A stretch of DNA of 64,000 nucleotides, from positions 13,473,570 to 13,537,569 of the forward strand of contig CM022301.1 of assembly GCA_011799875.1 (NCBI GenBank). Direction: 5' to 3'. The notes under the pieces are model-generated. The model was not told the origin of the DNA, made no database searches, and worked only from the letters and a program-made list of their open reading frames with translations. The position numbers and the translations under genes were made by a program. This stretch comes from Thinopyrum elongatum (lineage: Eukaryota > Streptophyta > Magnoliopsida > Poales > Poaceae). Shown in pieces: positions 22,931 to 33,166 of the stretch; position 1 is the first letter of the stretch; every line of letters begins with the position of its first letter.

Positions 22931-22940
22931 CCTATATATA
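22931..22940 (+). promoter_or_regulatory. CACTA 1 TATA box
   Basis: CCTATATATA immediately follows the hairpin array, with the transcribed leader after it. The same arrangement, CCTATATATA, stands in CACTA 2 at 47947-47956. Confidence 0.6.
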
Positions 22941-23491
22941 CCCCCTCGCCCGTGAGCAAAGCAGTGGAGTGCTCTGGTTTTGGGTCGGCCGTGGGAGAGC
23001 TTTGTGGTGCTCTAGCTCACCTCGTATGCACATGAGGTGTTTGATGAAATGCCCGAGCCACACTTAAGTTTTCTCCTCTCGAAGCTCCTTGTCCAAGCTC
23101 CATTTTCCTCGAGATTTGTCTAGGTTTGGCGGTCCGTCCTGTCCCGTCCCCGTCCTCACCGCCGTCGATCGCCCGCGCCGATCTCGTCGCCGGCACCACA
23201 GTGGTGAACCTCTTGGTCTTATCTTCTTTGTAAAAGAAAAAAGTTCTTACTTGTACGATTAAGATAGATACTTGTGTAATTTTCTTACTTTTATTATTGT
23301 TTGTTATTATATATATTTGAGAGAGGAAGAATGCCGACTGTTGTTATTATATATACATGAGATGAGAGTTCAGGAAGGAAGACTCGACAGACCTAAAGTC
23401 AACCCGTTGCATATTGAGTAATAGTGATCTTTTTGTTGAGTTTCCTGGTAGTTGCCTTCAATCAATTTTTGATCAACTATGAACATAGGAA

Positions 23492-24713
23492 ATGTCTGAC
23501 GATGAAAATGATTTCGGTATGTGCGAATACTGCGAAGACGAGCGCGGCCTGTGCGACAGAAATTTCTTAGTTGGTGGTAGGCGCTTCAGCATCAAGCTGG
23601 ATGAGACCTTCGAAGTGGATACAGTAAGTCACAATGACAAGTCTTTTTTCGTAATTAAGCATGACTTCTGCTTCTTTTGCTTCAACTTATAATTTTAATT
23701 TTTTACTATTCTACTAGCGTATCCCCTGCCATGCAAGAATTTATGTCTTGGATAAGATTGGTTTCAGTCCTATGGAAACTATGGAGGTAAAGATAGTTCA
23801 CTTGAGGACCGAGCATGGTTATACTTTTGCCGCAAAATTATACAATGCAGACACCTACACCTATTTTGAATGCAAAAATTGGAGATCACTATGCAAGGCT
23901 TATGCATTTGAGCCTGATATGCTTATCACCTTTGATATTCGTCCGGAAGATGATATTGAAGGTAATATCGACATCTGGGTCGATGTGCAGACGCCTCCAG
24001 TTCTACCATTATGTGAGTTTCTCAACCATATTTATGTCTTGGATATTGTTTATTGAAAAATAGTTGACAACTAATTTCTATTAACAGCTTATTTCCATTC
24101 AAGCAAACATGTCCAGCGCTTGGTAGACATGACCTACTACTATCCCGGGGCTGAACTAAACTGCGAGGAGATAAGTCATTATGTTTCATGGCTTGAGGAT
24201 CTTGATACTGTCAAGACAAATTATTTTCCTGGACTTGAAAATCTTAGTACTCAAAACGTGCGACCACTAGCGTGCGTATTGAACTACGGTCATATCTATT
24301 TAGGAAAGATGTTAAGATTTTTACTATTTGTCCTCAGTGCATCTTTTGCATACATTATTTTTTAAGCTAAACTTCATTGCTAAGTATGTTACTACGATGT
24401 TCTTCAACAGGGACTCCCAATGATAGTTGTGCCTCATTGGGTCGAGCCTAAAGGTCGCATGGCAATGGTTAGCTTACGGCCAAGACATCCTACATTGCAC
24501 ATGAGTGCATTCAGGATTTCTAAAAGCGAGCAAGCCTTAATAGTCAAAGACTGGAGCAAAATTGTGAAGGATCGCAGAGAAGTACTAGGGGGCAGCAATC
24601 AGAAGCGCAACCCACAATTAGGAGACAGGTTCATCTGCATGCTCCAATATGATGAAGCAGGAGTGCTACACATGTTCTATGCTATTTTACCTGAGAGAGA
24701 GCAGCAGGAGTGA
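23492..24713 (+). pseudogene. B3-like (DNA-binding pseudobarrel) gene in CACTA 1
   Basis: Four exons: 23492-23623, 23718-24012, 24088-24311 and 24411-24713, giving about 317 residues. Exon joins keep frame and restore RIPCHARIYV and SYFHSSKHVQRLVD. Introns 1 and 2 have GT-AG ends; intron 3 begins TT instead of GT, so the last splice donor looks mutated and I call a pseudogene. The N-terminus is Cys/acid-rich (MCEYCEDERGLCDRNF). Then comes an all-beta segment with YTFAAKLYNADTYTYFECKNW, a linker, and a C-terminal half with RPRHPTLHMSAFRI and DRFICMLQY. The pattern resembles proteins often annotated as B3-like in Triticeae; no catalytic motif. It may bind DNA, possibly the element's ends; this is inference. 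Confidence 0.65.
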
Positions 24714-24719
24714 TTAGCT

Positions 24720-24900
24720 AGCTAGAATGAGTTTGAAGATGATGATGTGCTACACTATGACTATGATGATTAAATAGCTAGTGTTGGTGGTAATGACTAT
24801 GATGATTATTATTAGCTAGTGTTGGTGGTGATTAGATAGCTACACTATGACTATGATGATTAAATGGTGTTGGTGGTAATGACTATGATGATTATTGGCT
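24720..24900 (+). repeat. ATGACTATGATGATTA minisatellite in 3' UTR
   Basis: Four imperfect copies of a unit built on CTAGTGTTGGTGGTAATGACTATGATGATTA lie directly downstream of the B3-like stop codon. Copy junctions differ, suggesting slippage or unequal exchange. Confidence 0.75.
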
Positions 24901-26340
24901 TTGAATGGTGCATTTTGAACACACAAAAAGTCTGGTGTTCAAATAAGTTCAAAAAAAATGAAATCCCTTTATAATAGACGAGTTTCCGTATGAAACCCTG
25001 ATACTTCGAAAGAGATTGCCCGTTTTGTACACGAAGTGCATCCGGTTTTTGCCGTAACCCTCTCAACTTTTTAGCACAAACTATGTGGGTGAAATGATGA
25101 TACCATGCCAACTTTCAACCTTTTCAGAGTTCATTTGTAGTGCTTTTCAATTTCAGGGTCATTTAGCGCAAAAAGAATGAACTAATAGCAAAAAGAATGA
25201 ACTTAAAATAATCAATTAAAATATTCTGTTACGATCAACTAAAACAAAACTATAATATTCTTCAATAGCAAAAAGAATCAACTAAAAAGCTTTTATAAAA
25301 CTCTAATAGCAAAAGGAATCAACTAAAAAGCTTTTATATACCTCTAGTATTTTTGAAACTAAAATTATATAAAATTTATGCAACTAAAATTATCAAAGTA
25401 TTTTCTGTTCAAAACATTAATGGCAAAATGAATTTTCATAAAGAATTTTTTTGTTAGAAACTTTAATAGCAAAAAGAATTATCATAAAGAATTTTTTGTT
25501 AGAAACTAAAATAACAAAATCTGTTTTTGAATATAATGTTAAAACACAGTAATATTAAATAGCAGGAAAAAGAATCACTCAAAAATCTATTTTTATAGTA
25601 AAGTTATTCACAAACTAGTGATTCACACAAATTTCAAAGAATTCAAATTTGAAAACTAATGGCACTAACAGAAAGTTTATAATTTTTGTGACCTAACAGC
25701 AAAAAGAGTTAAAGAAAAATAAAGCAAAAAACAAAAGAAAATAAATAATGCAAAAAACAAAACAAAAAAACTGAAAAAAAATGCCTCCTATTGTGCCACC
25801 ATGGCCTGAATACGACTAGCAACCCAACCCGGCAGGTGGGCCAGGATTCAGGCCCGCAGAAGGCCCAGTAGGCCCATAGGCAGAGAGACACAGTTAGCGC
25901 AGTAGGCCTGCTATAGAGAGGAGTTCGAAAGGGGAGGCACAGCCATAGGCCTGTTTGCAAACTTTTAGAATCCTCAAATTCTGAAAGAAAAAAAGTTATG
26001 CTCAAATTTCAGTTTTTTTGATTTTTTGTTAAATCTGGTCAAACTATGGTCAAACTATGGTAAAACTACTTATTCACGAAATATTAGTGTTAATAAATAA
26101 TTATTTTTAGTTTTTTGACTTTTGGTCAAACTGTGGTCAAATCTGGTCAAACTGTGGTCAAACTATGGTCAAATTGTGGTCAAACTATGGTCAAACTACT
26201 TATTCAAGAAATATTAGTGTTAATAAATAATTATTGTATTTAGAATAATAATTTCAAACTCAAACGGTGCTTAATGCTCAAGTTCAACTCCTAAGGGTTA
26301 ATAGGATTGACAGCTTAGTATTGTCAGGAAAACAACAAGT
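24901..26340. repeat. AT-rich non-coding part of CACTA 1 with short repeats
   Basis: No coding potential. It holds repeated AGCAAAAAGAAT(C/T)AACTA motifs (25180-25700). Farther on is a duplicated module (about 26035-26110 and 26130-26238) made of GGTCAAACTATGGTCAAACT runs followed by CTTATTCANGAAATATTAG and TGTTAATAAATAATTATT. Confidence 0.7.
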
Positions 26341-26365
26341 GCAGACTTGGAAACTAGGGGGAATA

Positions 26366-26480
26366 GAACTCGAAAGTTAAGCTTGCTCAGGCTGGAGTAG
26401 TAAGAGGACGGGTGACCGGCCGGGAAGTTAAGCGTGCTCAGGGTGGAGTAGTGAGAGGATGGGTGACCGGCCAGGAAGTT
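26366..26480 (+). repeat. Two tandem 5S-rRNA-derived segments
   Basis: Copy 1 (26366-26430) aligns to the second half of plant 5S rRNA from AGAACTC through AAGTTAAGC, GAGTAGTA, GGGTGACC and GGGAAGT; I count about 51 of 65 matches to the 5S sequence as I know it. Copy 2 (26424-26480) repeats the same block and keeps GTTAAGCGTGCT and GGATGGGTGACC. Each copy spans the 5S internal control region (A box, intermediate element, C box). The 5' half of 5S is absent, so this is not a 5S gene. Confidence 0.75.
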
Positions 26481-26649
26481 AGACGATTTGGAATGAGTGG
26501 TTCATAATTGAGCAGCGATGAGGGGTGATTAGAGTGGGTGATTAGAGATTGAATTGTCAAATAATTCAGAAATTTGAAAATAAGAAAATATTCAAAAAAA
26601 TCAAAATTTTATTTTTCAAAAAAATTCAGAAAAACAAAATTTCAAAAAA

Positions 26650-26842
26650 ATTCCTTTAGTTACCAACCGGGACTAAAGGTGGAGCTCCAGAGAGCGGCCA
26701 CGTGGAGGGCCCTTAGTCCCGGTTCGTAACACAACCGGGACTAAAGGGGGGGGGCCTTTAGTCCCGACCCTTTAGTCCTGGTTTGGGAACCGGGACAAAT
26801 GGGCCTTATGAACCGAGACAAATAGGCCTTTTTCTACTAGTG
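26650..26842. repeat. CACTA 1 3' subterminal array and terminus
   Basis: Inverted copies of ACCGGGACTAAAG / CTTTAGTCCCGGTT, with a run of 8 G, lead to the terminal CTACTAGTG. They mirror the 5' array but use TTAGTCC more often than TTGGTCC. Confidence 0.8.
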
Positions 26843-26845
26843 AAA

Positions 26846-27783
26846 AGTTAATGAGAGTGCTAGATTTTCCTCAGCTGACACCCTACCAATGCTCGACCAA
26901 GTGTCCAACGCCAGTGAGATATCTTTGTTATTCTTCATCCCAAGGAGATCGTGATAGAAGGCATAAATATGCTCCTTGATTTGGTCTTTGTCAGAGATGA
27001 AACCTTGGGGAGTGTTTTGTCTAAAAATGGATCATGTGCACTTACAGCCATTCACGATGGCATGGAATAGGTCGTATTAGCCCCCTGTCGCACCAGTATT
27101 CCTATTCCATGCGATAGATTGTGAGAAGTTGCCCTTCCAGGTAGTAATGGAAGGACCAGCCATCCTCGTGTAGCCCCAAGGTATTGGTGAGGTTATCAAG
27201 CTAGTTAATCTGCACAAGAACCACCTCCTTCTTAAGTTTTACCATAGTTTTAAATAGCCAGCTATTGCCCCGCTATAGCTCCGCTATAGCTATTTGAGCA
27301 TGTTGCAGCTAAATGATTTCATGTACAATTTGCCGCTATAGCCCGCTATAGCCCAGCTATAGTTGTTTTTAAGGGTTGCCGCTATATGCCATTGCCTGCT
27401 ATTTAAAACACTGAGTTTTACCTCCTTTTCAAGGTTAGCTCCCCAACCATGGAGAAAAATCCTAAGGCCTCCGATTTGGTGTTGCCAGCAATTCATCGGC
27501 TTCCATCTATGTCCCAACTGTGCCACCACATTGTCCCAAGTAGAAGACGCAAGCTCAATAAAACTAGGAATTTTTTAACCACCGTGTTTCAAAAAAGAAT
27601 CTATTTGAGCACACCAGGGATCCTACTCTAGAATCCAGAATAAGAGGAGTATGTTCTGACCCAAGGAGGGTCTCAGCCGACAGTGAGCAGAGAGAAAATA
27701 TTGCCTCCTAATCAGGGGAGACGAAGACAGGGTCTAGTACACATTTGACTGGGTTGTTTTGCTTGTTAGTCCAAGTGAACCTA
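26846..27783 (-). pseudogene. LINE ORF2 linker between endonuclease and RT
   Basis: The minus strand encodes scattered LINE ORF2 text: NPVKCVLDPVFVSPDWE, then FFSMVGELTLKRR-like residues where relatives have a GWGANL segment, with many stops. A short open piece (27529-27290) contains RIFLHGWGANLEKEVKLSV; it reads into the MITE. This region normally connects the APE endonuclease to RT. It is useful mainly as proof that the pieces on both sides of the CACTA and the solo LTR belong to one LINE. Confidence 0.65.
27243..27413. mobile_element. hAT-type MITE, 171 bp
   Basis: Terminal inverted repeats CATAGTTTTAAATAGC and (reverse complement of the end) CAGTGTTTTAAATAGC are flanked by a perfect 8-bp duplication AGTTTTAC (27235-27242, 27414-27421). 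The 8-bp TSD and CA...TG ends fit hAT. Inside are repeated CGCTATAGC motifs that are themselves near-palindromic. Confidence 0.82.
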
Positions 27784-30700
27784 TGTGACGCCCCCGCTCA
27801 TAATTGTGCACTAATCATACACGTAGCATGCACGATCATGAGGGTGACTCCACGGTAGTACCACAACACAAATCTATGACATAAAAATATATGCAAAAGC
27901 TCATACAAGAGCAAGATAGCAAATATATTACAAACCATTACATCAGAGCAGAAAGCAAATTATGTCTGGGTACAGACAAGTTTAACTAGTTGCTTTAAGA
28001 AGGCTGAAACAAAACGGTGACCCTACCCAAAGGTGCAGGCCTGTTGCCTGGGACTTCTGAACTACTCGTTGACGTCGAACTCCAGGTAGTAACCAGCATC
28101 GGGATCACCTGCATCCAAGGTGGTACCATCTGAATGCAGCAACCGGGTTGAGGGAAAAAAGAATAGCAGAGCGACAGTGAGTACTCATCCAAAGTACTCG
28201 CAAGACTTACATCAGATCTATACTACTTATGCATCAGTATCAAATGAATGGTGGTAATATATGTGTACTGTACTGCAGAAATGCCAGAGTAGAGGGAGAA
28301 ATTATAATGTATCATAAGTCTATCAGCATCTTGCAGCAATAGGTGAGAATGAGCGCAGACGAGTCCAACTAAACACCACAGCAATACACTACCCAGAGAT
28401 CCTCCCTCGACTCCCTGCGAGGAAGTGATCCCCGGGCATTCTATCTATTAAGTTGGCAAGTTTTATTAAGTCACCGGTTAAAGTAGTCTATGAACGGGAT
28501 ACATCTCCAGGTTGTCCATTACCATGGACACGGCTATTCGAATAATTTAGTTCTTCCCTACAGGGGTGCACAACATTTCCCGACACGCTCGAGCACCCTA
28601 TGGCCGGACACACTTTTCTGCGGGTATGCTCGGCCTCAAGCGCTCAATGCGCCGAAGTCCTACGTCAGCTCTCTAGAGAGGCCACCCGCTGGGCTACATT
28701 CTAAACATGAAGTGTTGTTCGGCCGCTCACCCTAAACGCTCCAACATGCGTTGCGCCACATGGTACCTGTCTAATTCGTGCCGCCGCATCTCTGAACTGC
28801 GACGTCTGGAAAGCTTTCGGTAACGAACTGACGATGCCGAGGGCCCCATAACCATTATCCCGCGTGGCATTTAGTGCGTATATGCTCGTAGCAGTCTCGG
28901 ATCAAATACCCATAACTCAGTTCCTAATTGGCCAAGTGGAACTCATCAACCCTGCACTCCAGCACGGGCTTCCACCTGCATGCCTTTAGTCATATTATTA
29001 TATTCTATCACAGATAACGGTCGGGACCCAGGCCCATCTCATCCTGGATGGTACTACGCCTGCCCTGCCATTCCGCCAGATCGTCCTAGCCTTCAAGTCG
29101 GTTGGTATCCGGTTCCAGTCCATCTCGCTCCATGACGCAGGCCATCAAAGTCCAAGTCCACCATATAGTATCATATAGTATAACAATATAAAGAATATGA
29201 ATGGTCATCGCCCAGAGAGACCACTGCCCGGTAATATAGCATGGCACACGGACAAGGGAGTAGGGCCAATAGATGGAATACAAGCATTACTAAACTAGGC
29301 ATGCTAGGATAACAGGTAAAAGCATCAATAAGAGGCGACAAAAACAGGCTATGCAGAGAATATGATCTACCGAACAATAATTGAACCGATACTAATGCAT
29401 GAAGTAGAGAGAAAGAATAGGCGATATCTGGAATGATCAAGGGGGGTTGCTTGCCTGGAAGCTCTGCAGAGGAGACGGGATCCTCAGTAGCGTAGTCGTA
29501 CTCAGTGTCTACCGCAGTCTCAGGGTCTACCGATAAGAAGCAAATGCGGGCAAAAAAAATAACAGGCATTCAAATGCAACACAAAAAGTATGTCATGGCA
29601 AAATGTGATGATGATGTGTTATAATGCATTACTACACATTTTAATTGATGTGAGAAAATATTAGGGAATATTTTTCCGGCTCCAAATATTATTCTTTAGA
29701 TTGACCTAGTGGCAATTTATCAATGTTCATTATCATAACGAGCTTTGTCATGCATGTAAGTGACATAATCGGATTCGTTATATTTTTCTGATCATTTTTC
29801 ATATATAAATTATTTTCATCCGAGTTATAGATTAGTTTCTATGATTTTTCAAAGTTTATTGCATTTTCTGGAATTTTTGAAATTATTCTTAATGTTGAAA
29901 TTAAATGGATAAATGCTAAGTGCACCCAGAAGTGTACCCAGTGGCATATAGCCACAGAGGCTGACATGTGGGGTCAGTCAACTGCTGACTCAGCAGTCAA
30001 CGGTTGACTGGTCAAAGAGTGAACAATGCATGTGGGACCCAGTGGTTAGTGACTAGCATTATAATTAGTCATTTAAACTCGTTTAATTTGTGGGTGGGTC
30101 CCAGCAGTCAGTGACTGTTTACTTTAACAGCATTTTAATTAATCCAATTGAGTTAATTAGTGAAGTGGGACCTACTACCAGTGTCAGCGAGGTTAATTAA
30201 CTAGCTACATTAACTGGGCCCCACTGTCAGTGACTGTTAGGCGGGAAATTAGTGGCTAATGATGACCTGACATGCGGGGTCCACTGGACAGTGTCCCACC
30301 GGTGTTTAAAAGCTCGTGCGCGCGCCGGTGACCAAAACAACGGCGACGCGATGCGGGTCTCGTCGGAAAATCGCTAGGGTGGACCAAATCGAGCGCAGCC
30401 GGTCGCGTTCGAATGCTGGCAGTGCCACGCATCGAATGGTGCAAGCACGTGCTGCTGGGGGGGGCCGGAGTTGGCGACGGCGGTGAGCTGAGGCGGCGGC
30501 CGGAGCATGGGCGGCGGTCGGAGCATGGGCGCGCACGGGATCGAGCACATGGCTCGAGTTCGACGAACTAAAGGCGCGGGCGGCCTCGGGGCGATGGCCT
30601 GAGCACGATGACTTGCTTACCCGAGCTAGAGGGGCACTACGGCGGTGGCTGCGTGTTGAACGGCGGTGACAGAAGCTCGGCAAGGGCACGGCGAGCTGCT

Positions 30701-31688
30701 ACCTAGCTATAGGCACGAGATCGAGGCGAGAACAGAGGGAAAATGCGGCGGAGCTCACCGTGGAGCGCATGAAAGGCTTAGCGAGGAGTTTTGAAGTGCA
30801 TAGGTGCCAAATTGGTCAGCGGAGCTCCGGTGGCCGTAGACAAGGAAGACAATGCGCGCGACGTCGATGTGGCCTCCCCGCCTCGATCCGTTGGCGAAGA
30901 CGACAAAGACGACAGCTGCGGTGCTCCCCGACAAGGTATCACGGCACGGGGACGACGATGGCCAGGGCGACGAGGCGAGCCATGGCAACGGTGGCGTAGG
31001 ATGTGTGCGGGGAAGAAGAGGGTGACGCGAGAAGGAGGAACTGAGGGATTAGGGTTCGTCCAGGGCGTCAGGGAGGAGCCTAAGTAGCCATCTGCGGCGC
31101 CTGTAGCTCGGCGGTGTTGGCAATCCAAAGACGGCATCAGCCGCGGGCGCGCGCGGTGTTGACAGCGTGAGGAGGACGACGACAGTGCTTCAGTGGGCTG
31201 GGCCGGCTCCTGTGCACTCGAGGCCCAGCAACACAGTAAGTACTTTTATTCTTTTCTTTTCTGTTTCTTTTATAGTTTCTGTTTTCTATTTTCTTTAGCT
31301 ATCAAATTATTTTAGTTTCAGATGAAACTTTCATGAAAATCCAAGGCAATATGTTAAGGCTGCTCACCAAGTTTCATATTATTTGGAAGTGTATAAATAT
31401 TTGTTTGTATTTAAATGGCCAAATTAAATGCCGCTGGCCCTGTTCAAAACTTGCTGGGATTTATGTAGATGACCAAATGGAACTTATTTCACTTCTACAA
31501 TGACTTGAGGATTTAATGAGATAATGTGAACATTTTTAATTCACAATTTGAAGAAATATTTTTGGGGCTTGCATTTTGAATTTGAATTTGAAATGAATTT
31601 GAAACAAAGTGGCAATTAGCATAGCAAGCATGATGACTTGACAACTTTATTAATGAGGCAATAGTACTTTAATTACAGGAATGTTACA
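27784..31688. mobile_element. Sukkula/LARD-like solo LTR, 3.9 kb
   Basis: It starts TGTGACGCCCCCGC and ends ATGTTACA. Flanking bases are ACCTA (27779-27783) and ACCTC (31689-31693), a 5-bp duplication with one mutation. It is collinear with the copy at 126-4205: shared blocks include TTAAGAAGGCT, GAGTACTCATCC(A/G)AAGTACTC, CTGCAGAAATGCCAGA, CCCATAACCATTATCC, and the GGCGATATCTGGA...TCAAGGGGGG segment. The GC-rich part (30300-31200) gives overlapping ORFs on both strands with no domain. It is inserted in the LINE. Confidence 0.82.
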
Positions 31689-31693
31689 ACCTC

Positions 31694-32800
31694 GCACCAG
31701 TTCTTCGCAACTCCCACAGTTCCAACTGAGTGAGATTGATGCATGGCCAGTAGATATTATGGTTGTTCTAATCCCAAATAGCCCTTATTAAGTTGAAATA
31801 CCCACGGATAACCATTGGGAAGGGACAAATGACAATCGGCCGTACACCATACCAACTTCCCATATCTTGTTTAGGGTCCGGTGATGGATTCAGGCACTAA
31901 GGTAGTACCGACCTCTATCAATACTTCCAACCTCAAACATGCTATCCCGAATCTCCAGCAGCGTTCCCCCAGATTGGCCTGAGGCTGGGAGCCAGCTCCA
32001 ATAAAACTTGTCACATGTTACAAGACTTTGAAGCTAATAGTCAAACATCCTGCTCGGTAGTTTCTTGTAGGCCCACTATATCAATTTTCTCTTTTCTGAA
32101 GTACTCTTTCTACAAGGTTCGGTGCCCCCTTTGACCAAACACTCTGATAATTCTGAACATGATGCTCACTTGGGCCGGTTCCTACGTACTCGTGATTGGT
32201 GGGCGATGGGTTTGCTCTACCTTCTCGGTCTACTAGGTTTTGACTTGGATGAGGATGGACCCGCATTATCCTCCTCCCGAGAGGACCGCATAGAGTTGTT
32301 CGTCTCAGGCCCTATTGAGGCCACATCATCCTATCCTATCTCATTCGCCTTATCTTCGGCTTCCTTTTATTTACCTTTAGCTTTTTGTTCTTCTGTCATA
32401 CCTAAGGTTGGCTGTGCCAAGTCTTTTGAATGGATGAGAGACAGGCATCTCTTCAGGGTGCCCGCCGCTAGGTCAAAGACAATACAACTATCTTTTGCCA
32501 CATGATGGAAATCCTCGTCTGGCTGAGAGTTAAGAGTAGTGAATTTTGAGGTAGAAAAACATGGCATGTTCTTCTCTGTCGTGAGGCGCACCGCACTTTG
32601 CATCATATCGCCACTGCAAGACCTTTGCCTCTTACACACTTCCAAGAAGCAGCAGCAGAGCTGGTCTTGAATCACTTGGCACGTGCTGGTGGTGTTGCCA
32701 CCAACACCTCCTAGCAAAACTTGTCGACGACGTCTTGCTGCTGAGCCTCCTAAGTTTCGGTAGCCTTGATGCTCTCAAGTGCAAGAGATTGTTGTAGCTT
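31694..32800 (-). pseudogene. LINE endonuclease and ORF1 end
   Basis: From about 32166 downward the minus strand reads RKEKIDIVGLQET (start of the APE-type endonuclease), then VIRGYFNLIRAIWD around the catalytic GDFNLIR block and LRRTGARL near 31700, all with many stops. In relatives the middle motif is GGDFNLIR, so the catalytic Asp is lost here (GYFNLIR). Upstream (32717-32367) an open piece contains RCLSLIHSKDLAQPT, which looks like the ORF1 tail. Non-functional. Confidence 0.65.
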
Positions 32801-33166
32801 TCAATGGGAGTATATTCCACCCAAGTTTATCGAACCCAGGGGAACAAAGGGTAGTGATTTCACTTCAACACACTAAGGCATCACTCTTCATGCACCTGCA
32901 CTTATATTATTCGCTAAAATAAACAATTTAGTAAACAAGCAAAAAACAATGTAAAGTGGAAGGATTTGAGAGCAACTGTTTATGATGGTGTGGCAAAGCA
33001 AGCAATTTCAGTGGTGTACTTTGCAAAGATACCAAATGTAAATAAAGTAACAACGGTGGCGAACAAGTGGATGGAATTGTCTCTAGGCAACCGACTATAG
33101 TAATGAAAAGCAGTGCATATACTTGTCACAATTAACATGAGAGAGAGGCCTATGCTTAGCATGTGC
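32801..33166. other. Unclassified LTR-like DNA, left part
   Basis: It begins TTCAATGGGAGTATATTCCACCCAAGT, a style of sequence common at the edge of some Triticeae Gypsy LTRs, but I find no matching terminus or TSD. The sequence continues beyond the Copia solo LTR at 35317. No coding domain. Confidence 0.35.

Larger units (their letters stand above)
22634..26842 (+). mobile_element. CACTA transposon 1 with B3-like gene, 4209 bp
   Basis: Terminal inverted repeats CACTAGTAGAAAA... and ...TTTTTCTACTAGTG are flanked by the 3-bp duplication AAA (22631-22633, 26843-26845), diagnostic of the CACTA (En/Spm) superfamily. Subterminal arrays of GGTCCCGGTT / AACCGGGACC units stand at both ends. It contains a TATA box, a leader shared with CACTA 2, a four-exon B3-like gene, minisatellites and two 5S-rRNA-like segments. 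There is no TNP2 transposase, so it is non-autonomous. It is inserted in the LINE RT. Confidence 0.92.
21934..32800 (-). mobile_element. LINE (non-LTR retrotransposon), nested-into remnant
   Basis: Three separated pieces join into one minus-strand LINE: endonuclease and part of ORF1 (32800-31694), a linker before RT (27783-26846), and the RT start (22633 to about 21985). They are split by a CACTA, an hAT-type MITE and a Sukkula-like solo LTR. No poly(A) 3' end is present, because the RT is truncated near 21985. Numerous stops mark it as one of the older layers here. Confidence 0.75.

Noticed and set aside
26366..26480. A 5S rRNA gene
   Set aside because: Only the second half of 5S is present, about 78 percent matched, and tandemly fused; called a derived repeat instead.
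27784..27800. A 7-bp TSD or DNA-transposon ends for the Sukkula-like elements
   Set aside because: Shifting the start by two bases to TGTGA gives TG...CA ends and 5-bp TSDs, consistent with LTRs in both complete copies.
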